A DNA stretch of 64,000 nt, from positions 385,076,132 to 385,140,131 of the forward strand of contig CM060900.1 in NCBI GenBank assembly GCA_030762935.1. The letters are read 5' to 3'. Both the position numbers and the translations under genes were made by a program. Numbering within the stretch: position 1 is the stretch's first letter; every line of letters begins with the position of its first letter. Source of the stretch: Hymenopus coronatus (lineage: Eukaryota > Arthropoda > Insecta > Mantodea > Hymenopodidae). The notes under the pieces were generated by a model. It searched no databases. It was not told where the DNA came from and saw nothing but the letters and a program-made list of their open reading frames with translations. Of this stretch, positions 1-10,852 are shown piece by piece.

Positions 1-383
1 TACATACATACATACATACATACATACATACATACATACATACATACATACATACATACATACATACATACATACATACATACATACATACATACATACA
101 TACATACATACATACATACATACATACATACATACATACATACATACATACATACATACATACATACATACATACATACATACATACATACATACATACA
201 TACATACATACATACATACATACATACATACATACATACATACATACATACATACATACATACATACATACATACATACATACATACATACATACATACA
301 TACATACATACATACATACATACATACATACATACATACATACATACATACATACATACATACATACATACATACATACATAC
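1..383. repeat. (TACA)n tetranucleotide array
   Basis: An uninterrupted TACA array of about 95 copies runs from the window edge to 383, so its true length is unknown. There are no interruptions. It gives way to related sequence (ACCGACCTACTC...) and then to unrelated DNA. Some non-LTR retrotransposons end in short tandem tails, but I see no retrotransposon next to it, so I call it a simple microsatellite. Confidence 0.99.
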
Positions 384-1629
384 CGACCTACTCACGCACC
401 TGCCTACCTAAAGCCTATTCAGCCCTAAGTTGATACTTGCTTATAGAAAACCCAGGCGACCAGTGCACCGTTACAATATAACCTTCCGCCTTTCATGCCA
501 TAAATACTTTCATACTTTCACATCCACTCGGTGCGTACACGTAGCATATTGTGATGTAAAACGAACGGAGCTGTTAGTTCCATAACTTAAACGGTGATTA
601 AAATATTCTGTTAGGTATAATGTAGATAATATTGATAGTTATATCATAATATCCGGTACTTAACTCTAAAAGAACACGAGCGAAAAAATAGATACAAATT
701 GTACGATAACTTACATTAGTTTGCTCTCTGGAAGCGGCTCTATTCCCTCCAGATCAGAACCGTCGTCTGAAATATTTGCTGCTGATTTCCTCTCAAATGT
801 TGTTAATCAGGTTATCAATAATGGTGTCACTTAAACTATCCATCTCCCAAAACACGCTTCTTCTTTTGTTACATGTAGCACTTTATGAACTGTTGACGGC
901 TCATTTTTAAGAAAATATGTTGTACAGTACTACGAGAATTGCATTCTTCACAAAATCATCACATTCTTGCATCGTATATTTCACACGCTTTTTTGTTTTC
1001 CCCGGGTGCAACCACTTTTTCCGTTTCAGGTTTTTCGTTACGAGCACTGTTTATATTTGTAGCCTAAACACTGAGAAACTCAGAAGTTAATTCCATCACT
1101 TTTTTCACGGGAAATATTTCTCACAAAACTTACCATACATATTCAACGCTATAGTTTTTTCACTGTTAGTCAACGGTTTACCAGCCTTATGCTCTATGTA
1201 ATTCGAAAGTTGCAAGAGAAAACTCACCCCTCCATGATTCTAAGCAAAAGCAACCGTTACTGTGTAAACAATATTACGGAAATCAGGTGACTCATGCGAA
1301 CAGCATGTTGGGACATGTAGCTCTGCTTAGCGGTACAAATCGAAGTCAATTTAACTTTTTCGAAGTTGTATAGAATATTGTATAGTTTAAGAATAAATTC
1401 AGTGTGTAATTTAGATTGTTAGCATGGATTACATTCTTGCGCGCACTGATACTGTGTTGAACCGCAGTGCACTGATCACGTGGACCTGTTTTGACGCGGA
1501 TCAACCTAAGAATGAATAGAAAATAAGTACCTGAATATCTGTCTTCTTAGCTACCAGCTAAGATATGACGTCTTATGCCTCCCAGGTGACATGCATCATG
1601 ATTTTCTTTACTTTACGGACCATACACAC
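384..1629. other. AT-rich stretch without recognised features
   Basis: I see no open frame over about 60 codons, no tRNA-like boxes and no repeat shared with the rest of the window. It separates the TACA array from the large palindrome. Confidence 0.6.
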
Positions 1630-2172
1630 CTCTAACGCTCCCTTCAAGCAATCAATTCTCTGCAACAGCTTGCAATGACACAGCACACAACTGCCTGCAA
1701 CTAGCCATTTCACAATGTGCAACTTGCGCACAACTACGGTACAACTAGAACTAGAATTAACCCAATTTCAGAAGTGTCAAATATGTGTTAAGTTATAATA
1801 TGCTAAGACCATTGTGCGAATATAAAAATCTAATATGTTACATTAACGTGACTTTCTCTACCAATTTTCAAACTATTCTTCAAAAGAAAATTATTTAAAC
1901 TACTTATAGTTTGTTTATATAAGCTTACATCTTTACATACTAAAGAATATGGATGCACGCTAGATTTAAGGGATACTGAAATCCTTTTAGGGTATGTCGT
2001 TATGTGACAGTATTGAAATCTACTCTACCAGGAACAGCAAAAAACGAATATCCCAATTAAGAATAGTATAAGTATTTTAAAATTGAGACCATCACAAGGA
2101 ATAACTCGTGAACGGTTAAAGCCACAAAAATCTAGTTGAAATAAGTTTGTGTCTTAACGAGATAAGCTTTTG

Positions 2173-2211
<39 letters not shown>

Positions 2212-2640
2212 GCGTTTGCCATTTATGCAAAACTAATTTATAATGAAGAAGTCCTCGAGAGGATATTCCAATAAATCCAAAATATAGATTTTATGACAAT
2301 ATCTTAAGTAGATGATATTTTAATCAAAATCGTTGAGCACTTCTGTGAAAATCAAAATTTCGAAACTTTCTATAAGTAAAGGGTGGTTTGGGGAGCGGGA
2401 ATTTTCTTTCCGCTCACATTCTTGTAAAATGCTGAAATTAAATATCAAGCTTAACATATAACCGAATTTCGGTTATGTACTAATGTATTTACAAGCATGC
2501 ACTCACACACAAGAATATTCTTAAATAATCTTTTTTTCAGGGGACCTCAAAACGCATATTTCTAGTGAAATATCGGTATCGACGTTTGCATGGAGTGCAA
2601 CACACTATCTGTCTACTATGTATGTGATAGAGTAATTAAG
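1630..2640 (+). repeat. Left arm of the large imperfect palindrome
   Basis: Read on the plus strand, this arm aligns collinearly with the reverse complement of 3838-5040. Landmarks occur in the same order in both arms. First is an end motif with CAACTAGCCATTTCACAATG near 1693-1714. Then come a TTACATTAAC / TTTCTCTACC block near 1840, a block with AAAAACGAATATCC near 2040, a TC microsatellite at 2174-2210, and a splice-acceptor-like TTTTTTTCAG followed by a block ending CTACTATGTATGTGATA near 2629. Homology fades after about 2640. The arm is either half of one foldback element or one of two transposon copies inserted in opposite orientation. The outer boundary is uncertain by tens of bases. 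Confidence 0.85.
2174..2210. repeat. (TC)n microsatellite in left palindrome arm
   Basis: About 17 TC units in a row. Its position in the arm matches the GA-rich tract at 4381-4455 in the opposite arm, so the tract was probably present in the ancestral repeat unit. Confidence 0.95.
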
Positions 2641-2939
2641 CCTACAAATATATATTTAAAATAATGAATTTATAAAATTCCCTGTCAGTAACTCTGCCTG
2701 GAACATTTTCATACCAAAGCAGAAACTAACAAATGTAGTGAAATAAAACTGTTTGTAAACAACACATTTCATAACACATTTTGGATACAGATGATAGAAT
2801 CAGACTGAACATTCAATGGTATAATCGGGATTTAAACCGGAATTGGAGTTTTCTTTTACATGGTTTATTATTTACCTTCAAATTCTACGAAAAATAAGTT
2901 CATGCAATTTTACATGAAAACAGATAATGCATGCCAATT

Positions 2940-3236
2940 CTAAGCCTGAAATTTCCTAAGGCCTGTACCATTGTCAGTATCTGTTATGAATTTCTCTCTG
3001 CTTTTCTCTGACAAATTTCTGAAATGCACCATCAGATCAGAGCACACTTCCTTCCAATCCTTATTAGCATATTCTGCCACTCGATAATCCCATAATACCG
3101 GTCTACTTTTAATTAATAAAATAAATATTTCGATATCCAACCTCTGTTGCTCTGCTTTGTTGTCAAGTTGATCCTGTAAAGGGTTCCATTCAAGTGTTAA
3201 CTCCCTCAGTTGCTTGGAAGTTGCGTGTCGTTGCAA
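2940..3236 (-). CDS. MADF-domain protein fragment (98 codons, single open frame)
   Basis: The frame reads 98 residues without a stop. Residues about 34-83 resemble the MADF domain, the Myb/SANT-related DNA-binding fold of Adf-1-type proteins. The run DIEIFILLIKSRPVLWD contains the typical acidic start, hydrophobic helix and RPxLWD motif (RPVLWD at 45-50). A second tryptophan is in DWKEV (60-64), followed by an NLSEKSREKF helix. The last MADF helix, which normally carries a WKNLR-like motif, is missing, so the domain looks truncated or the frame ends early. The start is the first ATG of the open frame; there is no independent support for it. The frame lies in the centre of a large palindrome and begins beside GTTGC-rich DNA. 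PIF/Harbinger transposons often carry a MADF/Myb-like second gene, so it may be transposon-borne; a host exon or retrocopy is the alternative. Confidence 0.6.
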   Translation of the reverse strand: MQRHATSKQLRELTLEWNPLQDQLDNKAEQQRLDIEIFILLIKSRPVLWDYRVAEYANKDWKEVCSDLMVHFRNLSEKSREKFITDTDNGTGLRKFQA

Positions 3237-4021
3237 TCAGTTGCACGGTTTATGCTGTTACGCTGGGTGTCGCAAAAGTTGCAGGCAGAAGTGGTATGTG
3301 TGAAGAGACACATAAAACACGTGATGTTGCAAAATATTATTTATCTAGTTTTTCATTGTTGCCTTGGTATGTAAAATAGGTAACAGGATGTAGTAACATT
3401 GTAATATATAATTATCATAATGTTGGTGACATTGCTAACTTGAGTGTTCATAAAAACCAGGGGAAGCAAGGGTTTGCTCTCTTTTTGAATTGAAGTGTGA
3501 AGAGGATGTGCAACTAAGACATCAAGTTTGGCCACGCGCCAGTAAGGACCATGAAAGAAAGGTAAAATATGATTTTGATTCGGACATGTTAGCTTTAAAT
3601 TAGTGGAATTAGTTAACCCATCCACACTCCTTTTTATTGAATCTATGTAACTTACTTTCCCTATTGTACAGTTAGAATAGGTATATCACTATATGCACAC
3701 CCAACTGAAGCAAAAAGTACATTTTTCTTAGTCTGACCTCTCGCTGCCAAGCCAGTCCCTTGATTAATTAGCAGTTGGATGTGACAATATATATACTCTT
3801 TATCACATACATAGTAGGCAGATAAAGCATTGTAATGGATACCGATATTCCATTGGAAATACATGTTTTGGGTTCTCCTGAATAAAAAGAAAGTATTTTT
3901 AGAAAGAACATCAGATGTGTGTGTCTGCAAGCAAATAGCTCTAAAAGGAAAACTTAATTAAATAACAAACTTTATGTTTTAGATCAGCTTCTCACAAGAA
4001 TGGGACGGGAGAACGTTTTAT

Positions 4022-4166
4022 AGTGTTTTGGCGGCTGCTTTTACTGCTATGGCACTGCAGGGCTGCTGACGATGACACTCATGATATATGGAATGAAGAT
4101 GGAGCTTTGGTGGAATGTGATGGCGGGGAAAACCCGAGAACCACTCGGCCACGGCGCGGCCGGATC
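4022..4166 (-). mobile_element. tRNA-derived SINE (family A), internally deleted copy
   Basis: On the minus strand it starts with CCGCGCCGTGGCCGAGTGG, a Box A-like head. It then jumps directly to the distal body (CGGGTTTTCCCCGCC... TGGAATGAAG...) and a tail resembling the ends at 6240 and 25125. The Box B and linker present in the 6.2-kb copy are absent. It interrupts the right palindrome arm. Roughly similar GCTTCCGATCC and GTTCTCCCGTCC flanks may be a decayed target duplication. Confidence 0.75.
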
Positions 4167-4380
4167 GGAAGCTTTTCAAGAAAACTCCCAATCTCAAACT
4201 CCCCTTCACTTGTAAAAGTTTATAAAATTTATTTTCTAAACAGTGCCTCTAACAATTGTCATTAAAGTACCATATGCTAAAAACAGTTTCATTACAAATA
4301 AAAGGCACATCTTTAATTTTTAGGAATAGCCTCTGCAGAACTGTTCATTCCGTATGGGTTTTGAATAACTGGTAAACCTT

Positions 4381-4455
4381 AAGAGAAAGACAGAGAGAAA
4401 GAGACAAAGAAAGGGATACAGAGAGAGAGAGAGACAGAGAGAAAGAGAGAGAAAG
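4381..4455. repeat. GA-rich imperfect microsatellite
   Basis: An impure GAGA/GAAA tract. Its reverse complement corresponds in position to the TC array of the left palindrome arm. Confidence 0.95.
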
Positions 4456-5040
4456 CGTACAACATAATAAAACTAATTCTCGCTAAAACACACAATGTCA
4501 ATAAGATTTTTTGTATACTTAAGTTAAGTACAAGGTACTCCTTGTGATAGGTTTCAATTGTAAAGTATTTATACTTTCTACAAGTAGGATATTCGTTTTT
4601 TCTGCTTCTGGTAAAGCAAAGAAAACGGAATTTCTAAATTATCACGTTGTGACCCGCTCTTAAAGGATTTCATTACCACCTAAGTCTAGTTTATACCCTT
4701 ATTCCTTTGTATCTACAAGGAAAACGCAATAAAAGCATATACGTAAATGTTTATCTAAATTATTAACGTAAAGAAGTCCAAAGAATGCACTTTCCTTCAG
4801 AATGGTTTGAAAATGGGTAGAGAAACCCGTGTTAATGTAAAATATCACTTTTATGTTGGTACACTGCCACATAGCATATTACACCATAACGCATATTTGA
4901 TATATTTCAGTACTTTTAGAATTTGGATAATTCTGTTTACAGGCACTTGTTAAATTTCACATTGTGAAATGGCTAGTTGAAGGCAGTTTTGTACTGTCGA
5001 TGCATGCTGTTTTTTGTCAAAGGAGAGCATAGCACACATT

Positions 5041-6225
5041 AGATGTTTGAATGCAGACTAGCAGTTATGCCTTTTGCCATTTCTCGCTATATCAGAGTCG
5101 AAAACTTCATAAATGGAATTAGTCATATTCTGAAATTGGATCACAATAAATTAAAATAACGCATAGATATGCACCCAAAGTTATGAAGTATTTATAATAT
5201 TTCGTATATACAACATGCTGCTTGTTTCATTTTGCTCGTTACATACCAAAATCAGGTACTATTCTTATTATAGGCCTTCATTAACCTAAATTCATCGAGA
5301 AAATTGTGGTTTAGGAATATTAGCTGCACAGGTAGGCTTGGACCTCATTTCTGAATCAGATATTAATCGAGTTTTCATAAAAGCACACAGCAACTTATAT
5401 AATACGCACACACCTTGGGGCTAGTTTTACGTGGAAGAGAGGACTGGGGGAAGAAGAGAGAGCTCGCCCACCTGACTTTCGGCAATGTTGGAATGAGGGC
5501 TTATTTCTTTAAAGCCTTCGGCGATTAAGGTGATTAGGTTATCTAATTTACTGCGAACTAGATGAGTTATTAAACGAAACGCAGCGACGTGCACGTGCGT
5601 GAGCTCTGGGACTTACGTACAGAATGAAACCTTACCATTGAAGCCACTAGATATCAGAATGTATGACGCACTTCATGGCATAGTCTTATTGTTCTGCTCT
5701 TCTGCCGAAACAACGCGAAATTTATGAATCAAGGCTCGGCAGCCGAGCGCTCAAGAAAACGTGGGAGCATAGTAACGCTGTATTTTTAGTGAATTTTGGC
5801 AACTTTAATTTGGCAAAATTTCTTTTATGACGCATGGGTTCTCAGCGCACTAAAAGCTGTTAATTTAATACTTATATTCGTAACGTCAGGAGCTCCTGTG
5901 CTCGTGTGTCTGGGCCGGTAGATAAAGATAGGCAGTGTATATGTAGCAGATAGACAGAAAATTGCCCTGCATACCTCCTCACATTTGTTGCTCTGCTAGA
6001 CTACCTAGGGAGTTTTGTTTCCTGTTATCCTTTTTATCGTAAAATTAACAATCCGCAACTCAAACGTTTTCCTCAAACGAGTAACAATTATCAGGTTTGA
6101 AATGTTTCCGGAAGCAGCCCTTTTACCATGAAAGTTATTCAATTAGTTTTTTATAACAGTACTCGTATGTCCCACAAGTACAGCTTTATAAATCAATATA
6201 AAGTATAAGGAGTTTTTTAGACTAT
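5041..6225. other. Unique AT-rich sequence
   Basis: No gene, SINE or repeat shared with the rest of the window was recognised here. Confidence 0.55.
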
Positions 6226-6229
6226 TTAA

Positions 6230-6454
6230 CGCCCTCTATTATTACATATGGCAACTGCAGTCGTTGACACTGATGATACATGGAATGAAGATGGAGCACT
6301 GGTGGAATGTGATAACGGTGGAAATCGGAGAACTCGGAGTAATCCCACCCCTGCACCGCTTTGTCCACCACAAATCCCACATATACTTGGGATCGAACCC
6401 GTGCCCCGTAGAAGAGAGGCAAGTGGTCTAATCACTCAGCCACGGCGCGGCTGA
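6230..6454 (-). mobile_element. tRNA-derived SINE (family A), near full length
   Basis: The minus strand begins CCGCGCCGTGGCTGAGTGAT (Box A, TGGCTGAGTGA) and continues to CGGGTTCGATCCC (Box B). The body reads GTGGGATTTGTGGTGGACAA and ends in a tail GAGGGCGTTAAATA. Box A and Box B are intact polymerase III promoter elements of tRNA type. This is the best copy of a family seen also at 4.0, 25.1, 28.9 and 54.4 kb, and related in its head and middle to the 12.0 and 57.9 kb elements. Open frames across it on both strands are chance. Confidence 0.9.
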
Positions 6455-9300
6455 CAAGAGGATGAAAGGTTTTGAGTCTATAAATGGGCCTGTCACAACC
6501 AAAGTTAATTAATTAGCTAATTGTGCCTTGAAAGCAAGGGCTACTGTGTTTTAGGAATCACATCTGAACGCAGGTCTTGAACTAATGCAGTGAACGTTAG
6601 TTACACTAAAGAATGTCTTAATGGGACATCAGACATTGTGCTCACTGAGGACATTTTTTGTTGTTTCTTTAATAATTAGATGGGCTTTAAGAGTCGAAAG
6701 AATAAACAAACTGTAGTAAAATGTTTCTCTTCCTTATTAATTAAAATAAGTTTGCTTATACTTGTGTACACTTTTAAACAATTGAGAACTCTTAAGATCA
6801 TAAAATGTGGTTTTCTAAGGCTCATGGAACGTTTGGAAGAATATAACAGGTTTTGTGAACTTCAGTTCAAGGATATGTTAGTGGTGATGTATATATCACA
6901 AATTGAATCACTATGGTGAACAGAGTAAGATAACTATCACACAGCAGCCCTTAAATAATAGGATTTGTAGTTTGATAGTGAATTAAAACTAGTCTGGATA
7001 GTAATCCGTGTAAGATGACATCTAGTAGAAGATACAACTTAGGAGGGAAAATATTGCCAGGAATTTAAGAATCGCGTTTAACGAAACTGTTAACAGCTTA
7101 TATTGAACTGTCTGTGTTAGGGCGATTGCTACTAAAAAGACAGAAAGTGAATGGAAAAAAAGCCAAATTCTATTTTAGTGTCAACCAATGAACCACAAAT
7201 AGACGTGCATGGATGGTACTGTGCATGGCGCAGATCAATAGCAAGTGACTGCTAGCCTTGCCCCAAAGACAAGAGGGAGACCAAAGGTTTACTACCCTTA
7301 AGGGCGACTGGCAGCAGGAAAATAAACGGAGAGATTTACTATCAGGGGTTCATACTCCCTATTCTGCACGTCCACTTCAAGCACTGGAGGTGTCTGCGTT
7401 GTTTGGAATTCCTGTCAGTGCAGAAAGGAGCTGAGTGCTTTCTTGTAGAAGAATTTCCACCCGGTGATTCTTTTTTTATCATTCTGGAAAACAGTTTTCG
7501 ATGAAAGACCAAGATTTGGCGGCAAAGTAGCGGTCATGAGCTACTATTCATGGCAACAGGAAGTGGGACTTCTTCCATGAAAACCAGCACAAAAACGCAA
7601 AGATAACGTAAGAATAAAAAGATAATGCTGTTTCAGTGCTACTACCTCTGGTATATACAAAACACTTTGATATTCTTGCGCTGAACCGCAACGGAACGGA
7701 CAAACTTTAGCACAGAAGTTAGTATCTGAAGTATTTTTTGGCATGTCGAAGCGGAACACAGCGCTCTCAATTAGCAACACTCTCCTGTACTTCATACATG
7801 AACAACTATTCGAATTAACAGAGAATGTAGAACTTGTAATATAAGCATTTGCAGAGGGGTGGACCAAACCGCACTAGGGCTCCTAAAGTGGGCCACTTCA
7901 ATTTCTGTTGAGCATGTTATATAATCTAGCAGTAATAGGTTGAAGTACTAGCAGTCTATACTAGCGCCCAAGCTGCTCACTAGAACATTTTATTGATACT
8001 GGTAACATTTAATTTTGTTGTGAATACCGGAAACTCTTATACTCATCAGATTGATTAGAGTTTGGAGGATGAGGAGTCTAATTACTAATCTTACTTATTC
8101 CTTAATGTCGTTGCTACGAATTGCTATATGATGTTGTACACAGCTAACGGAAAATAATAAATAATGTGTTTCACGTGGTTGTCTTAATCCTAATTGTTTC
8201 TAAAGTGGGTTTCCGTATTTTTAAGATTACTTGTTCGTATTTCTCATCATCTAGGAGTTTTCTTGCATGATCCAAGAGTGTGACAAAACAAACGAAAGAA
8301 TAAAGATTGGATGATAAAAACTAATATGGTTTCAGGCAGACATAGATGCTGCATGAAAGAAACAAATGGTTTAGAAAAAGGCAAGTAAAACCTCTAATAA
8401 TCCGAGACACAGTATGAAAGTTTCTCAGGAAATATATGGGAGTATTTTAACTACTTCTGTAATCAAATTTGAGAGGCCACAAATTCTTTTTCCTAACTGA
8501 AAAATGGGCTTGCTTAAAAATAGAATCTACAGGTTTTCGACTTCCTTAAATTGACTTACGTAAAATGGCGTTGCAATTAACGGAAAGGAACAACATTCAG
8601 AATCCCTTTGGAACTGAAATAAATGTAAGAAGCAAATTACTTAAGCTGTTTTTAAAAACGCCATAAAGATACACTGACATTTAGAAATCCCACTGGATGA
8701 TGATGATTATGATGATAATTGGGGTTTAAGGGCGTGCAACTGCTATGTTCACAAAGAGTCTGTAACGAATGAAAAATTATTTCAACTGGTTCTCATTTTC
8801 AACACAGTTATGAATATTTTAATTCTTTTAATCGTATCATGGGCAACTATTATTATGGAATCATCATCTCCTTATATACGAGTAGTCTACAAACTGGGGG
8901 TTGCCTAAATAGCGAAACCTGGTACCTAAATCAGATTAAGTGCTCAACAAATGCCGTCTTATCAAGTATAACCTGATCATATCTACCCCGTTAGATACGT
9001 TTGAATGTGGCTCACAGTAATATGCTGAAACTCTCCCAGGGTAGAATTTGAAGAAGCTATTTACAGAATTACAATGATTATTGTACCTTGAAATATACTT
9101 CAAGATCCATATTTAGCACCTATTCAAAAACTTAATACAGATTTTACTGCTTCTTATATTGAAGCTAATGACAGATATTCTTATCGCTATACATTTCATT
9201 CTGCTGTAGGTAATTGATTGAACTTTGAGGGCTCCTCATTTCGTTTATGCCATCTGTGGTACATGTTTGTTTTATATATTTGTTTGTTTTAATATTAGGA
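6455..9300. other. AT-rich stretch without recognised genes
   Basis: Frames at 6680-6919 (+) and 7544-7867 (-) match nothing I know and look like chance. The 7200-7560 part is somewhat less AT-rich and could be an old repeat that I cannot name. Confidence 0.5.
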
Positions 9301-9336
9301 ATTGGATAGATAAGAGTCAGACTGAAAAATTCAGTG

Positions 9337-9411
9337 CCATATCTGGGATTTGAACCAGGGATCTCTTGGTCTCTAGCCGGTTGTCTAACCACTGAGCTAC
9401 CATGGCAACAT
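9337..9411 (-). repeat. tRNA-like sequence (left arm of foldback)
   Basis: A T-arm (CTGG/CCAG) and a partial acceptor pairing (GCCAT with ATGGC) can be drawn, with Box A TAGCTCAGTGG and Box B GGTTCAAATCC. The anticodon arm does not pair well. I therefore treat it as tRNA-derived repeat sequence and not as a functional tRNA gene. Confidence 0.7.
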
Positions 9412-9746
9412 ACTGGCACGGCATTATATTTCTTAACTAACTCGCATATTTCTCGGTATACCTCAAGATGATCTCAAGTTATTTTGAAATGGCATACTGT
9501 ATGGTGACTTACAATGTCGTAAGCAGTTTAAGTCCCGGGCTTCGTAGTTCAGTCTGGGACTTAGTTCATAGTTAGGGCAATTAAAATAACACGAATTGAC
9601 TCTAAACTATGAAGCCCGGGACTTAAAGTACTCATGACGTTGTAAGTCGTCATTGGGGTATGTAATCTCAAAATAATTTGAGATCACCTTGTGCTTCATC
9701 GGGAAAAGTGCGAGTCGGTTGAGAAATTGAATGCCGTGTCGGTATG

Positions 9747-9825
9747 TTGCCATAGTAGCTCAGTGGTTTAGAGCAACCAGCTAGAGACCAAAAGTTTCAT
9801 GGTTCCAATATCGGCTATGGCATTG
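9747..9825 (+). repeat. tRNA-like sequence (right arm of foldback)
   Basis: A plus-strand counterpart of 9337-9411 with Box A-like TAGCTCAGTGG. Box B has decayed to GGTTCCAATATC, so this copy is unlikely to be transcribed by polymerase III. Confidence 0.7.
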
Positions 9826-9857
9826 AATTTTTCAGTCTCACTCTACATATCCAACTC

Positions 9858-10850
9858 CTGTCTTACACATGGCTTGTGTGAAAAAAAAGTAAATTAACAA
9901 TATCAGGAACTATTCCCGAATATACACTCGGAACATGCTTTGATTCTCTTGTTTAGAGCGATGTGGTGCAGTAAATAGCCGGTAGAGTGTTTTGTGCGTG
10001 CTTAGAGCGATGAGTGACAGTGGTCGCAACTAACATCTCAGCATGGTGTTGAATCACCCCACCCAGTAACATGCTTCTGCTAATTGCTGCAGTCAACAAA
10101 TGCTCTACTGTCACGAATCACGTGGGATTACCAAATCTCTCACCGCGCCACCTCAGTTTTCCCCATCATCATATAACAAGCACATTGCAACTCTGGTTTT
10201 CCGCCCCGAACGCACTTCGGTATGCTTACAGCACACGATTTTATTCTTACTCTTTAAAAATGTATGTCTTTAATTTTTATTAAAACTAATAAAACCATCA
10301 GGTATGATGTTATGGATATTTTCAATAAAATGAGCAAAATACTTACATTACATATTATTTTACACGTTGATATTTTATGAATCTGTGAATTTATATCATA
10401 AAGAAATAATTTAAGATAGGTTAAAAATAAAAACACTAAATTCAAAATGTTCATTAAGATCATAAAATGCACCTTGAGCAGCCATTTCAACATCTTGAGC
10501 TTAAAATTATTAAACGTAACAGTTCGTGCCCCATGAGGCAGTTTGTTAAGGAAAGACACAGACAGCTATCTGACAGAAGGAGATTTTATATTTGTCAATC
10601 TGACAGTATATTCCATCAAAAATTCTGATTCTGTAGAGTAATTATGTATGTGAGTTTAATTAGCATATTTGCTACGAATGTTTTTGTTTTTGTTTTTTTT
10701 TCTTTCAAAACGTATAAACATTGACAACGGTTAAAATCTTCTCGCCTATAAACAAGTATTATAGACTGATATTTTTTGTATGTATAAAGCCATTTTCTGT
10801 GATTCTATATTTTGAATATACCAGACATGTTGTCCCAGATACAAATATCG
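9858..10850. other. AT-rich stretch, nothing recognised
   Basis: The open frames at 10071-10283 (+) and 10254-10559 (-) are low-complexity AT-rich readings without domain character. Confidence 0.5.
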
Positions 10851-10852
10851 TT

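Larger units (their letters stand above)
3838..5040 (-). repeat. Right arm of the large imperfect palindrome
   Basis: The reverse complement of this arm aligns with 1630-2640. The end motif (CACATTGTGAAATGGCTAG near 4960), the GA/TC tract, the AAAAACGAATATCC block and the CTACTATGTATGTGATA block all appear in mirrored order. The arm is longer than its partner because a SINE fragment of about 150 bp interrupts it at about 4022-4166 and its microsatellite is expanded. Identity by eye is patchy, with many substitutions and small indels. The duplication is therefore old, or the two arms are separate copies of one family. Confidence 0.85.
9301..9857. mobile_element. Foldback element with a tRNA-like head in each arm
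   Basis: The left arm (9301-9552) and right arm (about 9602-9857) are inverted copies of each other. The order from the outside in is a GACTGAAAAATTCA block, a tRNA-like block, AACATAC..CACGGCAT, a GATCTCAA block, and an innermost TTTAAGTCCCGGGCTTC that meets its reverse complement GAAGCCCGGGACTTAAA. The tRNA-like parts face outward: minus strand at 9337-9411 and plus strand at 9747-9825. Both start GTTGCCAT and carry a TAGCTCAGTGGTT Box A-like motif; the left copy has a T-arm CTGG-TTCAAATC-CCAG. The central spacer is about 49 bp. It may be a head-to-head SINE dimer or a foldback transposon that captured a tRNA. A half-copy of the same family occurs at 14.54-14.83 kb. Confidence 0.8.

Noticed and set aside
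6222..6454. Overlapping 66-69 codon frames on both strands
   Set aside because: They lie entirely in a family-A SINE; other copies do not keep the frames.
9337..9411. Possible functional tRNA gene (minus strand)
   Set aside because: T-arm and part of the acceptor stem pair, but the anticodon arm does not, and the same sequence recurs in repeat copies at 9.75, 14.6 and 14.95 kb. It is best explained as SINE/foldback sequence.
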